Positions 61,954 to 64,000 of a stretch of DNA of 64,000 bases are shown here, one piece after another. Under the pieces are notes generated by a model. That model saw nothing but the letters and a program-made list of their open reading frames with translations, was not told the DNA's origin and did not search any database. The DNA comes from Alphaproteobacteria bacterium (lineage in GTDB: Bacteria; Pseudomonadota; Alphaproteobacteria; Micavibrionales; Micavibrionaceae). The stretch spans positions 62,001-126,000 of the forward strand of contig JAJFGU010000004.1 of assembly GCA_021775955.1 (NCBI GenBank), given 5' to 3'. How positions within the stretch are numbered: the first letter of the stretch is position 1; each line of letters begins with the position of its first letter. The translations under genes were made by a program, and so were the position numbers.

Positions 61954-64000
61954 ATGGAAATACTCGCCGTATTCGCACCGTTATTTGGCTTTTTGATTGT
62001 CTCTTTGTTCAGCAAACAGATCGAGGATATGGGCGCGCAGGTGGTGACATGTGGCGCGATGATCGTTGCGGCGCTGGCGTCCGTTGCCCTGTTTTTTGAT
62101 GTTATCCTGGGCGGTCACAGCTACACCACGGTCCTTAGCGATTGGGTGATGTCCGGCGACTTTAGCGTCCAATGGGCGCTTCGTATCGACACGCTTTCTG
62201 TGGTGATGATGTGCGTGGTCAATATCGTTTCGGCCTGCGTGCATGTCTATTCGGTCGGCTATATGAGCCACGACGACCATAAAGCGCGCTTCATGTCGTA
62301 TCTCAGCCTGTTCACCTTTGCCATGCTGATGCTGGTTACGGCCGATAATTTGTTGCAGCTTTTCTTCGGCTGGGAAGGGGTGGGGCTGTGCTCTTATTTG
62401 CTCATCGGTTTCTGGAACCATAAACATTCCGCCAATGCCGCCGCCGTGAAGGCTTTTGTCGTCAACCGGATTGGAGATTTCGGTCTGGCGCTTGGCACCA
62501 TGGCGGCGTTTGTGGTGTTTGGCTCGGTTGAATTTGATGTGCTGTTCGAGCAGGCGGAGGCCGTATCCGGCGACACAATAGAATTTTTCGGTTTTGAGAT
62601 TCATGCGCTGACCCTTGTGTGTTTGCTCTTGTTCATGGGAGCGATGGGCAAATCGGCACAATTGGGCCTGCATACCTGGCTGCCCGATGCGATGGAAGGG
62701 CCGACGCCGGTATCGGCGTTGATTCATGCTGCCACCATGGTTACTGCCGGGGTGTTTCTGGTCGCGCGGATGTCGCCGGTTTTTGAATATGCGCCAGATG
62801 CGCTGATGGTTGTCGCGGTTGTTGGTGCGACTACCGCCTTTGTCGCCGCGACGATCGGCATGACGCAATTCGATATCAAGCGCGTTATTGCTTATTCAAC
62901 CATGAGCCAGCTTGGTTATATGTTCTTTGCCCTTGGCGTGTCGGCCTATAGCGCCGCGATCTTCCATCTCATGACCCATGCGTTTTTTAAGGCGCTGTTG
63001 TTCCTTGGTGCCGGGTCCGTCATTCATGCGATGAGCGATGAGCAGGATATGCGCAAGATGGGCGGTATCTATAAGAAAATTCCAATTACCTATGCGCTGA
63101 TGTGGATAGGATCGCTGGCGCTGGCCGGGATTCCACCCTTCGCCGGGTATTTTTCCAAGGATATAGTGCTGGAATCCGCCTGGGCCGATCACACATGGTT
63201 CGGTGCTTATGCCTATTGGATGGGGATTGCGGCGGCGTTTATGACCGCGTTTTACAGCTGGCGGCTGATTATCATGACGTTCCATGGGAAGCCGCGTGCG
63301 ACTAAGAAAGTCATGGACCATATTCATGAATCGCCCGGCGTCATGCTGGCGCCGCTATTTGTGCTGGCGACGGGTGCGGTTCTGGCCGGGTTTATCTTTT
63401 ATGGCGGCTTTGTCGGCTCGGCGCATCATGACGAAGGCCATGCTGAGGCGACTGAGGAACATCATGTCGATACTTATGTTGTGACGAAAGAGGGCGTTCA
63501 TAAGAAAGAGGGCGTTCATAAGAAGGAAGAGCCGGAAGAGCATCACGCCTCCTGGGATAAAACGAGCTTTTGGGGTGATTCCATTTTCGTGAAACATGAA
63601 AACGACACGGTAGAAGCCGCCCATGGCGCACCGTTCTGGGTTAAAAAGCTGCCGCTGCTGATGGGGCTGCTGGGAATCGGGCTTGGCTATCTGGCCTATA
63701 TGTTCCGCACCGAAATCCCGGCGACCATGGTTCGTATCTTCGCGCCGATCCACAGGCTGTTGTTTAACAAATGGTTCTTTGATGAAATTTACGATGCCGT
63801 TTTTGTTAAACCTGCATTTCGAATAGGGCGTCTATTCTGGATCGGCGGCGATCAAAATATTATCGACAAGCACGGCCCTGACGGCGTGGCGGATAAGACT
63901 CAAAAAATCGCCGGTGTTCTCAGCCGTTTCCAAAGTGGCTATATCTATCAATATGCTTTTGTCATGATGATTGCTGTCATTGGCATTATCTCCTGGTTTG
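61954..64000 (+). CDS. nuoL: NADH-quinone oxidoreductase subunit L (partial at the window end)
   Basis: NuoL is the largest proton-pumping membrane subunit, with the long lateral helix at its C terminus. The first 682 codons are present and open at base 64000. Hallmarks include FFGWEGVGLCSYLLIGFWNH, then KSAQLGLHTWLPDAMEGPTP with VSALIHAATMVTAGVF, and HLMTHAFFKALLFLGAGSV. A charged His/Glu/Lys-rich segment at about residues 490-550 is usual in alphaproteobacteria. AGAGG precedes the ATG. nuoM and nuoN would follow beyond the window. Confidence 0.96.
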   Translation, partial: MEILAVFAPLFGFLIVSLFSKQIEDMGAQVVTCGAMIVAALASVALFFDVILGGHSYTTVLSDWVMSGDFSVQWALRIDTLSVVMMCVVNIVSACVHVYSVGYMSHDDHKARFMSYLSLFTFAMLMLVTADNLLQLFFGWEGVGLCSYLLIGFWNHKHSANAAAVKAFVVNRIGDFGLALGTMAAFVVFGSVEFDVLFEQAEAVSGDTIEFFGFEIHALTLVCLLLFMGAMGKSAQLGLHTWLPDAMEGPTPVSALIHAATMVTAGVFLVARMSPVFEYAPDALMVVAVVGATTAFVAATIGMTQFDIKRVIAYSTMSQLGYMFFALGVSAYSAAIFHLMTHAFFKALLFLGAGSVIHAMSDEQDMRKMGGIYKKIPITYALMWIGSLALAGIPPFAGYFSKDIVLESAWADHTWFGAYAYWMGIAAAFMTAFYSWRLIIMTFHGKPRATKKVMDHIHESPGVMLAPLFVLATGAVLAGFIFYGGFVGSAHHDEGHAEATEEHHVDTYVVTKEGVHKKEGVHKKEEPEEHHASWDKTSFWGDSIFVKHENDTVEAAHGAPFWVKKLPLLMGLLGIGLGYLAYMFRTEIPATMVRIFAPIHRLLFNKWFFDEIYDAVFVKPAFRIGRLFWIGGDQNIIDKHGPDGVADKTQKIAGVLSRFQSGYIYQYAFVMMIAVIGIISWF
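63487..63522 (+). repeat. 18-base tandem repeat within nuoL
   Basis: The unit AAAGAGGGCGTTCATAAG occurs twice in a row and encodes KEGVHK twice, followed by KEE. It lies in the variable charged loop of NuoL and keeps the frame. Confidence 0.8.

Noticed and set aside
63480-63525. CRISPR-like array
   Set aside because: The two 18-base units are directly adjacent without spacers and lie inside nuoL.

Overview
The window is a gene-dense stretch of bacterial chromosome, most likely from an alphaproteobacterium. The evidence is gene order: plsX-fabH-ihfA-merR, hom-glpX-recJ, tig-clpP-lon-hupB, a glnA/nnr neighbourhood and a long nuo (complex I) operon are all arranged in an alphaproteobacterial way. 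A lipopolysaccharide exporter (LptD), porins, a class I polyhydroxyalkanoate synthase, a flagellin and a chemoreceptor point to a free-living, motile, Gram-negative cell. A Micavibrio-like or Rhodospirillales-like lineage would fit, but I cannot settle that from the sequence alone.

Layout. 1-3.4 kb: phospholipid and fatty acid initiation (plsX, fabH), ihfA and a MerR regulator. 3.5-4.8 kb: tRNA-Pro, cutA and an unknown exported protein. 4.9-6.3 kb: rplM-rpsI with a strong promoter and a terminator; S9 carries a long charged N-terminal extension. 6.4-9.8 kb: a gamma-carbonic-anhydrase-like protein, phaC and an OmpA-like lipoprotein. 9.8-13.9 kb: hom (with a cut-down ACT domain), glpX, recJ. 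13.9-20.2 kb: a phosphate-type periplasmic protein plus porin, a chemoreceptor, a small metal-site membrane protein, hisI and an RhlE-type helicase. 20.2-30.7 kb: envelope genes (lptD, a DASS transporter, a coiled-coil membrane protein, a YdbH/AsmA-like protein), parE and an exported unknown. 30.7-41.8 kb: glnA, tRNA-His, nnrD, tRNA-Leu, tig-clpP-lon-hupB (clpX is missing from its usual place), tRNA-Val, a flagellin and ispG. 41.8-45.8 kb: a repeat-rich stretch with an orphan HTH gene, then a succinate-semialdehyde-type dehydrogenase, alanine dehydrogenase and tRNA-Asp with a duplicated 3' end. 45.8-64 kb: nuoA-nuoL, cut off by the window end.

Two things stand out. First, a family of paired-hairpin palindromic elements of about 50-100 bp occurs between genes and, in frame, inside genes: four copies in purL and one in purQ. 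They add segments of about 18-24 residues to conserved purine-synthesis enzymes, much as the Rickettsia palindromic elements do, and intergenic relatives with nearly the same sequence lie elsewhere in the window. Second, the nuo operon is heavily interrupted. It holds a half-size EamA-type transporter, two unknown small proteins, a MazG-like pyrophosphohydrolase joined by ATGA overlaps, and two reverse-strand inserts: one with purL, purQ and a small unknown gene, the other with a PagL-like lipid A deacylase.

A second repeat type, with arms resembling ACAGATGAACAC, forms inverted pairs. One pair encloses a palindromic element and ends at the start codon of the carbonic-anhydrase-like gene. The other encloses the orphan HTH gene and ends just before the aldehyde dehydrogenase. 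All functional calls are from reading the translated sequence; no database search was run.
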